Source of the DNA: JAXDBV01 sp034678415
GTDB taxonomy: Bacteria > Bacteroidota > Bacteroidia > Bacteroidales > VadinHA17
Assembly (NCBI GenBank): GCA_034678415.1
Contig: JAXDBV010000282.1
Coordinates: 1-16,519 of the forward strand
Direction: 5' to 3'
Length of the DNA: 16,519 nucleotides
Positions 8,228 to 15,938 of the stretch are shown piece after piece. Under the pieces are notes generated by a model. The model searched no databases. It worked only from the letters and a program-made list of their open reading frames with translations, and was not told the DNA's origin. Numbering within the stretch: the stretch's first letter is position 1; each line of letters begins with the position of its first letter. A program made the translations under genes and the position numbers.

Positions 8228-11200
8228 TTGAATAAAGAATTTGCCAGCCTGAAATCATCATTCTGTAAATATTATCTGTTTTTATTGGTTCTTCTTTCGA
8301 CGCCGGGGATCGGATATATGCAGACGCCCATCTCCGGGGTGATCAACAGGTATGCAGCCGTGGTATCCATTGACGGCAACGACAGGCTTACCCTTGATAA
8401 TGCGGCTGATTTTAATGCGGGCGATACCGTCTTGGTGATTCAAATGAAAGGAGCGGAAATTGTTAATCTACCTGCAACCGATGGTAATTCCGGAAATATC
8501 CAGGCGATGCATACTGCGGGTAAATATGAATTTATTATTGTACAGGGTAAAACCGGCAATCAACTCATTTTTACCACTGATCTCACAAATGCATATGATG
8601 TGATAGGGAAAGTCCAGGTTGTCAGGGTGCCGGGTTATAATAAAGCAAGAGTGATATCGGATCTAATGGCTGATCCATGGAACCCGGTGACCGGCAAAGG
8701 AGGTGTGATAAGCCTGATCGTGGGCAATACCCTGTACCTCGATGCTTCGATTGATGCCACCGGGGCAGGCTTCAGGGGTGGACAGGTGGCTGGGACAACA
8801 GACGAGTGTTCCGAGACGGATGCGGGGTATGAAAAATTCTTTTTCTCAGCCGCCTATGATAGCGCCGGTAACAAAGGAGAAGGATTTATTACGTACCGGA
8901 CTCCTACAAAATCATTTATTATCGGCAGCGAGAGAGCGAAAGGGAAAGGATATATCGCGAACGGCGGAGGTGGTGGTAATGCCAGACTTTCCGGCGGTGG
9001 CGGCGGCGGTAACTATGATAAAGGCGGAAGCGGCGGAAATCAACGTGAGGGTTGTACCGGGGGAGGAACATTCGGCAAGGGCGGAATCGGTATCAGTGCT
9101 CAGAATTTTATTGCCGAAAGGCAGATTTTTATGGGAGGCGGTGGCGGCGGTGGAACACAGATTTCACCCGGTGACGGGACAGGTGGCGGGTCGGGAGGAG
9201 GAATAGTGATCATCATGGCCAACACCATCGAAGGGAACAATGTGGCTATCAGATCACAAGGTCAGCATATTACACAGGAAGCTACCAATGACGGGAGTGG
9301 TGGAGGCGGAGGTGCCGGTGGTTCATTAATCCTCGATATCTCTGAATATATCGGTACGAATATATCCCTTGATGTGGCCGGGGGTAAGGGAGGTGATGTG
9401 GCTCTTCAGTCACCGTCTACAGGGCCGGGTGGCGGCGGCGGCGGTGGTATCATATGGCACTCTGATGCAACCTTGCCGGGGAATTTAGTTACAAATGTAT
9501 TGGGAGGAAGCCCCGGGGAATGCATCACGGGTATGGGTCAGGCAAACGGCAATGACGGTGCTCTGATTGGCGGACTGAATCTTGCCCTCACAGGATTCTT
9601 ATTCAACTCCATTAAAATCAGCGCTTCCAACGATCTTATTGATACCATTTGCGAGGGAGATATCCCTTCTCAGATCATCGGTACCGACCCCAGGGGTGGC
9701 CTTCTGCCCTATACCTATACCTGGGAGTGGAGCACCGACCTGATTTCCTGGAACCCGATCGCCGGCGCCAATGGCATTGACTACACACCGGTAACACCGC
9801 GTATTGTAACTACCTACTACCGGCGTACAGTGAAGGATGCAGCGGGTGCCAACCAGATCACCGACATCTCCAAACCGGTGAAATTTGTTGTTCAGCCAAA
9901 GATTATAAACAACGTGATCCGGATAGACGCCGATTCTGACACCCTGTGCCAGAACCAGGCACCTGCCATCATTGATTCACCCTTTGCCGAACCATCGGGC
10001 GGAAACGGGCCGGGAAACTACCATTACCTGTGGCAGGAGAGCCCTGATCAGATGACATGGAATACTATTGCCGGTGCGGTATCACCCACCTGGCAGTCAC
10101 CGGCCCTGACCGCAACAATATACTTCCGGCGCGTCGTCAGTTCAGGTATCGGTTGCCCCGATACCAGCAACGTGATTAAGGTGACGGTACTGCCGCTCAT
10201 CACCAATAACCTGATCGGTACCGACCAGGTGATATGTGAAGGCTCTGCATTCGAATCGCTCACCGGTTCGAATCCTGCCGGAGGGGAGACGGGCGACTAC
10301 CGGTTCAAATGGTTGGAGAGCGCAGACGGCACGGTATGGATGGATGCATACGGCTCGAATACAGACCTTACCTATGATCCGGATACTGTATCCGTCAAAT
10401 TCCCTTCCCAAACGCCGGTACGGTTCAGGAGAGTGGTATATTCGGGTGCGTTAGATGTGTGCCGTGATACCAGCGCGACAGTGATGCTTACCCAGTGGCC
10501 GGCGATAAGTAACAACCTTTTCATAACCGATCAGGTTCTCTGCCTGGGTTTAATGCCTGAACCGGTCACGGGTTACCTGCCAACCGGAGGGAATAATATT
10601 TACAATTACCAGTGGCAGGACAGCATCCCCGGTGGCACCTGGCAGAACAGGCCGGGAGAGGTTAATAAAGACCTGTCGTTTACCATACCTCCCGCCGATT
10701 CTACCTTCCTCAGGAGAGTGGTCACCTCCGATGTATGTACTGATATTTCGCCGGTCGATACCATCTCTGTCCAGTCTGTCTTGCAGAATGTTAATATCAG
10801 GCTGCTGTCAGGACTGGTGGATACTACCGTATGTTTCGGTCAGGTGCCCAACAGCATTGTATCTGAACCGCCGGCCATCACGGGAGGGAACGGTATTTAT
10901 AATTATGTATGGGAGAGCAGCACCGACGGGGGATCAAGCTGGAATGTCACGGGAGGCAATACGGCTTCTCTTGACCCGCCCGCCCTGAACCAGACAACAC
11001 AATACCGCCGCAACGTGTCGTCGGGGCAGTGCACCGCCCTGAGCAACACGGTGAACATAAATGTTCTGCCTGCGATTTCCGGCAATACTGTTCCTGCCAG
11101 CCATTCCATCTGCATGGAATCATCGACCATACTCGATGGCAGTGTTCCGGCTGGAGGGTCAGGGACGTATACCTATCTGTGGGAGAGCAGTGCAGATAAC

Positions 11201-12430
11201 AGCACATGGGTGGCGGCTGCCGGTTCCAGCAACCAGGAGGATTACAACACGCCGGCAATAACATCGACCGTTTATTACAGGCGTACGGTAACCTCAGGGC
11301 CGGCCGGCTGTTGTCAGGATATCAGCCCTTCAACAAGGATTGACGTCTATCCGCTACCCACAGGGATTATTGCTGATCCGAATGCCACCGTCTGCAGCGG
11401 TACGGTGGTGAACCTGGGGATCACACTCACCGGAGCAGCACCCTGGGACGTGGTGATAAGCGACGGCACCAACGAAATAACCGCGGATGATATAGGTTCG
11501 TCGTCTCATAGCCAGCCTGTTACACCAACAACAACCGAGCCTTCGGCACCAGTGCAATATGTCCTGCAGGCCATCACCGACGAGAACGGCTGCCAGGCAA
11601 AAGCTTCGGGTATGACAGGCCAGGCCAATATAACTGTGTATGGAGTGCCGGCCGCCAATGCCGGGCCCGACGAAGAAGTATGCGGCCTTACCTATACCTT
11701 GAAGGCTGTGCCCGGATCGTTTGGCAGCGGATCGTGGACTTTCCCGACAGCAGTGGCCGATGTGTCGGATAACTCCAATCCCAATAAACAGGTGGAAGTC
11801 AATGACCAGGGTAACTATAATTTTATCTGGACGGTGACCAATGGCCCATGTACGCTATCCGATGATGTGAATATCGGTTTCTGGAACCCTGTGTCTGCCA
11901 TCACTCTTACCCCAGATACCATCCTTATGCCTTACACCGATAACGTACAACTGCAGGCACATGTGACAGACCCGGTAACAGGCACGCTGATGTGGACGGC
12001 AGAACCAGGATCACCGGTAACTTTTACACCCCCGGATGCTGCCTCCACACTGGTGGAACAGCTTACTCCCGGTGAACAAATGGTGTACCTCACCATTACC
12101 AATGGCGCCTGCCAGGAAGTGTATGCCGTAGAAATTATTGTTCCTGTAAGCGTTGGAGGCCCCAAGGGTTTATCACCCAACAACGACGGCATGAATGATT
12201 ACCTTCGCATCTATGTCCCCCGCGATAAATCCAATGAGCTGATCATTATGAATCGCTGGGGAACGGTAGTATACAAGGTTAAGAACTTTATGGTTGATGA
12301 CGACCAGGGGTGGGACGGAAGAGACAGCAACGGCGATGTGCTGCCGGATGATACCTATTATTATATATTGAATGTATCAGGATTGAAAACATTTACAGGT
12401 TATATCATTATTAGGGGAGGCCAACGATGA
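8228..12430 (+). CDS. T9SS type B sorting domain-containing glycine-rich, Ig-like-repeat surface protein
   Basis: Very large secreted protein, about 1400 residues, probably an adhesin-like cell-surface or released protein exported by Sec and then the type IX secretion system. Order: signal peptide (1 to about 32, core YYLFLLVLLSTPG); an N-terminal beta-rich region (33-240); a glycine-rich region with GGGGGG runs and beta-helix-like segments (about 242-435); six tandem Ig-like repeats (about 468-1044); three more beta-sandwich-like segments (to about 1308); and a C-terminal type B (CHU_C, gliding-motility-associated) sorting domain (1309-1400). The last has GLSPNNDGMNDYLRI, NRWGTVVYK, WDGRDSNGDVLPDDTYYY and a final TGYIIIRGG. 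No ATG precedes the signal peptide in frame. I chose TTG 8228 because it gives a clean signal peptide; GTG 8177 or TTG 8198 are alternatives, and the first ATG (near 8319) would remove the signal. The stop overlaps the start of the PorP/SprF gene. Ligand and function are unknown. Confidence 0.9.
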   Translation: MNKEFASLKSSFCKYYLFLLVLLSTPGIGYMQTPISGVINRYAAVVSIDGNDRLTLDNAADFNAGDTVLVIQMKGAEIVNLPATDGNSGNIQAMHTAGKYEFIIVQGKTGNQLIFTTDLTNAYDVIGKVQVVRVPGYNKARVISDLMADPWNPVTGKGGVISLIVGNTLYLDASIDATGAGFRGGQVAGTTDECSETDAGYEKFFFSAAYDSAGNKGEGFITYRTPTKSFIIGSERAKGKGYIANGGGGGNARLSGGGGGGNYDKGGSGGNQREGCTGGGTFGKGGIGISAQNFIAERQIFMGGGGGGGTQISPGDGTGGGSGGGIVIIMANTIEGNNVAIRSQGQHITQEATNDGSGGGGGAGGSLILDISEYIGTNISLDVAGGKGGDVALQSPSTGPGGGGGGGIIWHSDATLPGNLVTNVLGGSPGECITGMGQANGNDGALIGGLNLALTGFLFNSIKISASNDLIDTICEGDIPSQIIGTDPRGGLLPYTYTWEWSTDLISWNPIAGANGIDYTPVTPRIVTTYYRRTVKDAAGANQITDISKPVKFVVQPKIINNVIRIDADSDTLCQNQAPAIIDSPFAEPSGGNGPGNYHYLWQESPDQMTWNTIAGAVSPTWQSPALTATIYFRRVVSSGIGCPDTSNVIKVTVLPLITNNLIGTDQVICEGSAFESLTGSNPAGGETGDYRFKWLESADGTVWMDAYGSNTDLTYDPDTVSVKFPSQTPVRFRRVVYSGALDVCRDTSATVMLTQWPAISNNLFITDQVLCLGLMPEPVTGYLPTGGNNIYNYQWQDSIPGGTWQNRPGEVNKDLSFTIPPADSTFLRRVVTSDVCTDISPVDTISVQSVLQNVNIRLLSGLVDTTVCFGQVPNSIVSEPPAITGGNGIYNYVWESSTDGGSSWNVTGGNTASLDPPALNQTTQYRRNVSSGQCTALSNTVNINVLPAISGNTVPASHSICMESSTILDGSVPAGGSGTYTYLWESSADNSTWVAAAGSSNQEDYNTPAITSTVYYRRTVTSGPAGCCQDISPSTRIDVYPLPTGIIADPNATVCSGTVVNLGITLTGAAPWDVVISDGTNEITADDIGSSSHSQPVTPTTTEPSAPVQYVLQAITDENGCQAKASGMTGQANITVYGVPAANAGPDEEVCGLTYTLKAVPGSFGSGSWTFPTAVADVSDNSNPNKQVEVNDQGNYNFIWTVTNGPCTLSDDVNIGFWNPVSAITLTPDTILMPYTDNVQLQAHVTDPVTGTLMWTAEPGSPVTFTPPDAASTLVEQLTPGEQMVYLTITNGACQEVYAVEIIVPVSVGGPKGLSPNNDGMNDYLRIYVPRDKSNELIIMNRWGTVVYKVKNFMVDDDQGWDGRDSNGDVLPDDTYYYILNVSGLKTFTGYIIIRGGQR
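8951..9530 (+). repeat. Glycine-rich coding segment of the T9SS cargo protein
   Basis: Codes for several runs of five to seven glycines separated by short hydrophobic strands such as GIVIIMANTIEG and GGSLILDISEYIG. The pattern GGG-hydrophobic strand-polar turn recurs at least three times. It resembles the Gly-rich, beta-helix-like stalks seen in other very large bacterial surface proteins. At DNA level the runs are GGC/GGT/GGA mixtures, not a perfect microsatellite, although local GGCGGCGGC stretches could slip during replication. Confidence 0.75.
9629..11359 (+). repeat. Six tandem, diverged Ig-like repeats (about 92-102 residues each)
   Basis: Units at about 9629-9904, 9905-10201, 10202-10507, 10508-10792, 10793-11077 and 11078-11359. 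Each has a Cys near its start (ICEG, LCQN, ICEG, LCLG, VCFG, ICME), then in most units a GG..YxYxW strand, a second Trp (SWN, TWN, VWM, TWQ, SWN, TWV), an RR(T/V/N)V strand, and a second Cys before an (S/D)xS-type turn. The first unit lacks the second Cys (AAGANQITDIS). The pattern suggests an intradomain disulfide in units 2-6. The units are diverged at both DNA and protein level, so the array is old, not a recent expansion. Confidence 0.85.
12152..12427 (+). other. T9SS type B C-terminal sorting domain coding segment
   Basis: The last 92 residues of the cargo gene form a CHU_C / gliding-motility-associated C-terminal domain: VGGPKGLSPNNDG, NRWGTVVYK, the GWDGRDSNGDVLP turn and a closing TGYIIIRGG strand. 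In this family it targets the protein to the type IX translocon. Type B domains typically need a PorP/SprF-family partner, and such a gene follows directly. Confidence 0.93.
12413..12420 (+). promoter_or_regulatory. Strong ribosome binding site for the PorP/SprF gene
   Basis: AGGGGAGG, six bases before ATG 12427, inside the last codons of the cargo gene. It is much stronger than the other sites in this window and fixes the start of the PorP/SprF gene, which overlaps the cargo stop as ATGA. Confidence 0.75.
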
Positions 12431-13377
12431 GGAAACTGACGGTGGTAATGGTTTTTATTCTCCTCCTTCAGCATGGTTTCTCTCAGACCCACTACGGCGG
12501 ATTGAGCCAGTACATGTTTAACGGGCTGGTTATCAACCCGGCCTATGCCGGCAGCCGCGAGGTGATCAGTACAACCCTCATGTACAGGAAGCAATGGATA
12601 GGTATTGATGATGCACCCCAGTCCACAACCTTCAGCCTGCACCTCCCCGTGCCACAGCAGAAGCTGGGTCTGGGCCTTTTTGTGATGAATGAACAGGAAG
12701 ATATACGCACCCGTCTTCAGCTGTTCGCTAATTTTTCCTACCGTTTGTTACTGGGGAAGGGAAAGCTTGCATTTGGACTGAAAGCCGGCATGATGATGCA
12801 GAAGAATGATCTGTCAAAGGTGTTGTCGCACCTCGATGATCCTGCCGATCCATATTTCTCTGACCAGTATCCCCAGAATAAAAACTTCCTGAATTTCGGA
12901 ACAGGAGCGTACTACTATACCCCGCGGTTTTATGCCGGTGTCTCCATCCCCTTGCTGGCCGATTATGAGATTGATACCCTGTCGTACGACTATAACCTTA
13001 CCCTCTCACCCCTGAACTACAGCGTGTTCCTTACCTCCGGCATCCTGGCGGTGACAACCGATAATTTCAAATGGAAACCTTCATTATTGCTCAAATACGA
13101 TGCTTCATCGGGCACCATGCAGTATGATCTGAACACCAGTTTTATACTTTTCAGCGACCGGATCTGGGTGGGGGCCTCCTACCGCTCCGACCTGGACAAT
13201 ACCGGGCCGGCGATTATCGGCCTTCTCGAGCTGCAGCTGGGTGACCAGTGGACCATCGGCTATTCCTACGACTATTCCCTCTCCGGACTGAACAATTACC
13301 TGAACGGCACACACGAAATACTGTTACGGTTTGAGCTCTGTAAACGGATCAATGCAAACAATCCCCGTTATTTCTGA
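12427..13377 (+). CDS. PorP/SprF family type IX secretion system outer-membrane protein
   Basis: Outer-membrane beta-barrel of the PorP/SprF family, 316 residues, a normal length. SprF of Flavobacterium is needed for export of the adhesin SprB, and such genes are often next to type B cargo. Seen here: signal peptide (about 1-20, VVMVFILLLQHGFSQ), the family signature FNGLVINPAYAGS (31-43), YRKQWIGIDDAPQS (53-66), alternating amphipathic strands throughout, and the typical end HEILLRFELCK then NPRYF. The start overlaps the cargo stop (ATGA) behind a strong ribosome site, so the two proteins are probably made together. It most likely serves the preceding protein as its dedicated export or anchoring partner; that is inference from synteny. 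Confidence 0.95.
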   Translation: MRKLTVVMVFILLLQHGFSQTHYGGLSQYMFNGLVINPAYAGSREVISTTLMYRKQWIGIDDAPQSTTFSLHLPVPQQKLGLGLFVMNEQEDIRTRLQLFANFSYRLLLGKGKLAFGLKAGMMMQKNDLSKVLSHLDDPADPYFSDQYPQNKNFLNFGTGAYYYTPRFYAGVSIPLLADYEIDTLSYDYNLTLSPLNYSVFLTSGILAVTTDNFKWKPSLLLKYDASSGTMQYDLNTSFILFSDRIWVGASYRSDLDNTGPAIIGLLELQLGDQWTIGYSYDYSLSGLNNYLNGTHEILLRFELCKRINANNPRYF

Positions 13378-13382
13378 CAGGA

Positions 13383-14816
13383 ATGAGGAGTCTGTTATAC
13401 ATATCGTTCGTGCTGATCCTCCCATGGATGACGTTTCCTGTAGTGTCAGGACAGGATATTTACGAGGTGACGCCCATGCCGTTCAACAGCCGTGCCTATA
13501 ATGATTTCTCCCCTGTCTATTACCGCGACGGACTGGTATTTTGTTCCGACCGTGCCAAAGGGTTGTTCAAAACAGCGGTGATGAATGATAACTTTGAGTC
13601 ACAGCTGGACATCTTCATTGCAAAGAGCATCGACAGCGTGAGCTTTGATTCTCCGCAGGCGTTCTCCGGAGACCTGAATACCCGGAAGTTCGAAGGACCT
13701 GTCTGTTTCTCTTCCGACTGGAACACAATCTATTTTACCCGTAACTTTGATGCAGAGACCGGACGGCGGAGAAAAGACAATCCCAATTTCGGGATCTTCA
13801 CCGCGCAGTGGGATGGCAGCCTTTGGACCAATATCCTTCCCTTCGTGTATAACGATCCGCAATGCGGGACGGGCCATCCCTCGCTCAGCCCCGACGGACA
13901 ATTCCTCTTTTTCGCTTCCGACAGACCCGGAGGCTTTGGTAAATCCGACCTATATATATGCAAAAGACAGGATGACGGGTGGGGCCCTCCCGTGAACCTC
14001 GGTAACATAATCAATACCCCGGGCGACGAATCATTTCCTTTCATTCACCGCTCGGGACGGCTCTACTATGCTTCCGACGGGCCCCGGTCAGGCGGTAAAC
14101 TGGATATATTCTATGCCATCTTCTCCGACGGCTCAGTCTCTGATGTAACACGACTGAATGAACCGTTCAATACGGACGCCGACGATTTCGGATTCATCGC
14201 CGATGAATACCTTGAGAACGGATTCTTCTCTTCCAACCGCAGAAGGACCGACAATATCTACCGCTTTACGACCCTGGTGAAACGGTATGCCGGCTGTGCC
14301 GAGGTGCAGGAGAATGAACATACCTACACCATCAGAGAACCGAATGCTTATCTGCTGGATACCCTGCATCATATTTTTGAGTGGGACCTGGGGGACGGCA
14401 ATAAAAAACGAGGTATCGAGGTGGAACATACCTACCGGGAAGCAGGGATGTACATCATCAAACTCAATGTGATCGACAGCCTGACCGGTGAAGTGCTTTA
14501 TAACCAGGCTACCTACGACCTGCCCATCGAGGATATTGAACAGGTGTACATCACATGCCCCGATACCTGTTACGTGAACGAGGAAATAACACTCGACGGA
14601 AAGAAATCAAACCTGCCGGATTTCTACATACAGGGATACCTGTGGAATTTTGGCGACGGAACGTATTCAACGGAAGCGGAAGTGACACATGTGTTCAAAT
14701 CGCCTGGGGTGTTCAATGTGCAGCTGGTGGTGGAGAGCATGCCTGATCCTGGCGGTACAACAAAGAAACACTGCGGATGCAGGAATATTGTCGTCCTGCC
14801 CGGAAGGAGACGGTAA
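13383..14816 (+). CDS. PD40 beta-propeller and PKD domain-containing exported protein
   Basis: Exported protein of 477 residues, third gene of the T9SS cassette, 5 bases after the PorP/SprF stop with AGGA just before its ATG. Order: signal peptide (about 1-24); about five WD40-like PD40 blades (roughly residues 40-290), recognisable as FSPVYYRDGLVFCSDR, VCFSSDWNTIYFTRN, HPSLSPDGQFLFFASDR, FPFIHRSGRLYYASDG and FGFIADEYLENGFFSSNR; a PKD domain around 313-365 with WDLGDG and HTYREAGMY; and a second PKD domain around 392-452 with WNFGDG and HVFKSPGVF. The PD40 part resembles PorE and related OmpA-type proteins encoded beside porP/sprF genes. Here the C-terminal peptidoglycan-binding OmpA domain is missing, and the protein ends in KKHCGC and a basic tail. 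A role in assembling or stabilising the cargo/PorP complex is inference. Confidence 0.9.
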   Translation: MRSLLYISFVLILPWMTFPVVSGQDIYEVTPMPFNSRAYNDFSPVYYRDGLVFCSDRAKGLFKTAVMNDNFESQLDIFIAKSIDSVSFDSPQAFSGDLNTRKFEGPVCFSSDWNTIYFTRNFDAETGRRRKDNPNFGIFTAQWDGSLWTNILPFVYNDPQCGTGHPSLSPDGQFLFFASDRPGGFGKSDLYICKRQDDGWGPPVNLGNIINTPGDESFPFIHRSGRLYYASDGPRSGGKLDIFYAIFSDGSVSDVTRLNEPFNTDADDFGFIADEYLENGFFSSNRRRTDNIYRFTTLVKRYAGCAEVQENEHTYTIREPNAYLLDTLHHIFEWDLGDGNKKRGIEVEHTYREAGMYIIKLNVIDSLTGEVLYNQATYDLPIEDIEQVYITCPDTCYVNEEITLDGKKSNLPDFYIQGYLWNFGDGTYSTEAEVTHVFKSPGVFNVQLVVESMPDPGGTTKKHCGCRNIVVLPGRRR

Positions 14817-14870
14817 CGGGTAATAAATGATGAAGGGAAAAGGTTATATATTATATTGATTTTTAATAAT

Positions 14871-14902
14871 TTTAACAATAACGCAGGTAAATATTAATTT
14901 TG
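14871..14902 (+). promoter_or_regulatory. Candidate Bacteroidota promoter for the unknown secreted protein gene
   Basis: TTTA (14871-14874, one mismatch from TTTG), a 20-base spacer, then TAATTTTG (14895-14902, exact TAnnTTTG). The start codon lies 41 bases downstream. It sits in a 127-base AT-rich gap with no obvious hairpin terminator for the upstream cassette. This is the best promoter-like match in the window and suggests the following genes form a separate unit. Confidence 0.5.
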
Positions 14903-14943
14903 CGTCTCAGAAACAGGCATACATTTTGTTATTACGACAGGTT

Positions 14944-15921
14944 ATGAAACGATACATTGTCATATTTGCGGTTCTGGCGTCGACATGGCAGTGGGCAATC
15001 TGTCAGCCTGTTCCTGCACCGGAAGAGAACATTCCTCACCTGATGATCTTTGGCAAGGATGCCGAAACATCGTGGGGCGATGATGATTATTGCCTGATCT
15101 TCTTTTTTGCCGTTCCGAAAGATTTCAGTAATCCTGTGTATATCCGGGTTTTCGATCCGGATACCGGGGGCGAGATTGATGAGATCAACGGGGAATTCAA
15201 TAGCCGGATGTCATACGATGTATATGGCGGAACGGGTTCATATTCCGACGAGGATGCCCGTGAGACACAGCCGGTTGGGAACTACCGGAGTGGAAACCTC
15301 CTGGCTTCCAGGGTTTTCGGTCTTGATCCGGAGTACGATAACACATGGTTTACCTTTGGGCCCTTCAACCCTACCGAGGGGGAATACGTGCGCGATTTTG
15401 ACGCCAATATCTTCAAGATCATCGTGCAGGGGATCGCAGGCGATGATGGCAACCTCTTCAACTTCTACCTGAGCCAGGACCCCGATAATAATGTCCCTGT
15501 TGAGGGAGCCAATGCCTTTACCTATGAGTATTCTTTCCGCCTCCATAATAATCCCAACAATGTCTCACATATCTATCCTTATGTGGATGATCGTGTGGTC
15601 TCTGTGAGACAGGAAAATTTCGACTGGGATAACGACGGGATCATACGTACCGTTTCCGTTGCCCGGAACAGCCAGTTTAATGTTGTTTCTGGTGAGGAAA
15701 ACTGGGCTTCCAGCGAATTTGGTATTTACCCGGAGGAAAAAAACCATTCCCTCGATTTTCAGTTTATTAAAAGAAAAGACGTATTAGTCAGGAATAACAA
15801 CGTTGTGATCTCTGTCAGGAACCAGTATGGTGAACTTATGCCGTTCTTTACAGTACCCATCGGTGGTGTTCCCAAATACCAGTACAGTATATCTGTAGAG
15901 AAGAAGACGAAGAAATACTAA
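14944..15921 (+). CDS. Secreted protein of unknown family
   Basis: I do not recognise this family. The product has 325 residues with a signal peptide (about 1-21, core VIFAVLASTWQWAIC, then Q). The mature part is acidic and rich in Asn, Asp, Tyr and Phe. It contains FFFAVPKDFSNPVYIRVFD followed by DPDTGGEIDE; a Gly/Ser/Asp-rich stretch (YGGTGSYSDEDA); TWFTFGPFNPTEGEY; and DWDNDGI, which looks like a calcium-binding Asp loop. No T9SS sorting domain, transmembrane helix or lipobox is visible, so a periplasmic or released beta-rich protein is likely. ATG 14944 is chosen because it begins the signal peptide; a TTG at 14926 would add six residues. It lies behind a candidate promoter and 17 bases before the propeller gene, so the two may share a transcript. 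Confidence 0.85.
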   Translation: MKRYIVIFAVLASTWQWAICQPVPAPEENIPHLMIFGKDAETSWGDDDYCLIFFFAVPKDFSNPVYIRVFDPDTGGEIDEINGEFNSRMSYDVYGGTGSYSDEDARETQPVGNYRSGNLLASRVFGLDPEYDNTWFTFGPFNPTEGEYVRDFDANIFKIIVQGIAGDDGNLFNFYLSQDPDNNVPVEGANAFTYEYSFRLHNNPNNVSHIYPYVDDRVVSVRQENFDWDNDGIIRTVSVARNSQFNVVSGEENWASSEFGIYPEEKNHSLDFQFIKRKDVLVRNNNVVISVRNQYGELMPFFTVPIGGVPKYQYSISVEKKTKKY

Positions 15922-15938
15922 CCGTTAACCTTGTTCTC

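Noticed and set aside
8742..9206. 154-codon + strand frame overlapping the glycine-rich segment
   Set aside because: It is a shifted reading of the GGC/GGT-rich DNA of the cargo gene and has no motifs of its own.
9000..9460. GC-rich GGN repeats as a microsatellite or non-coding repeat array
   Set aside because: The repeats keep the reading frame, use mixed glycine codons and are interrupted by hydrophobic strands, so they are protein-level repeats.
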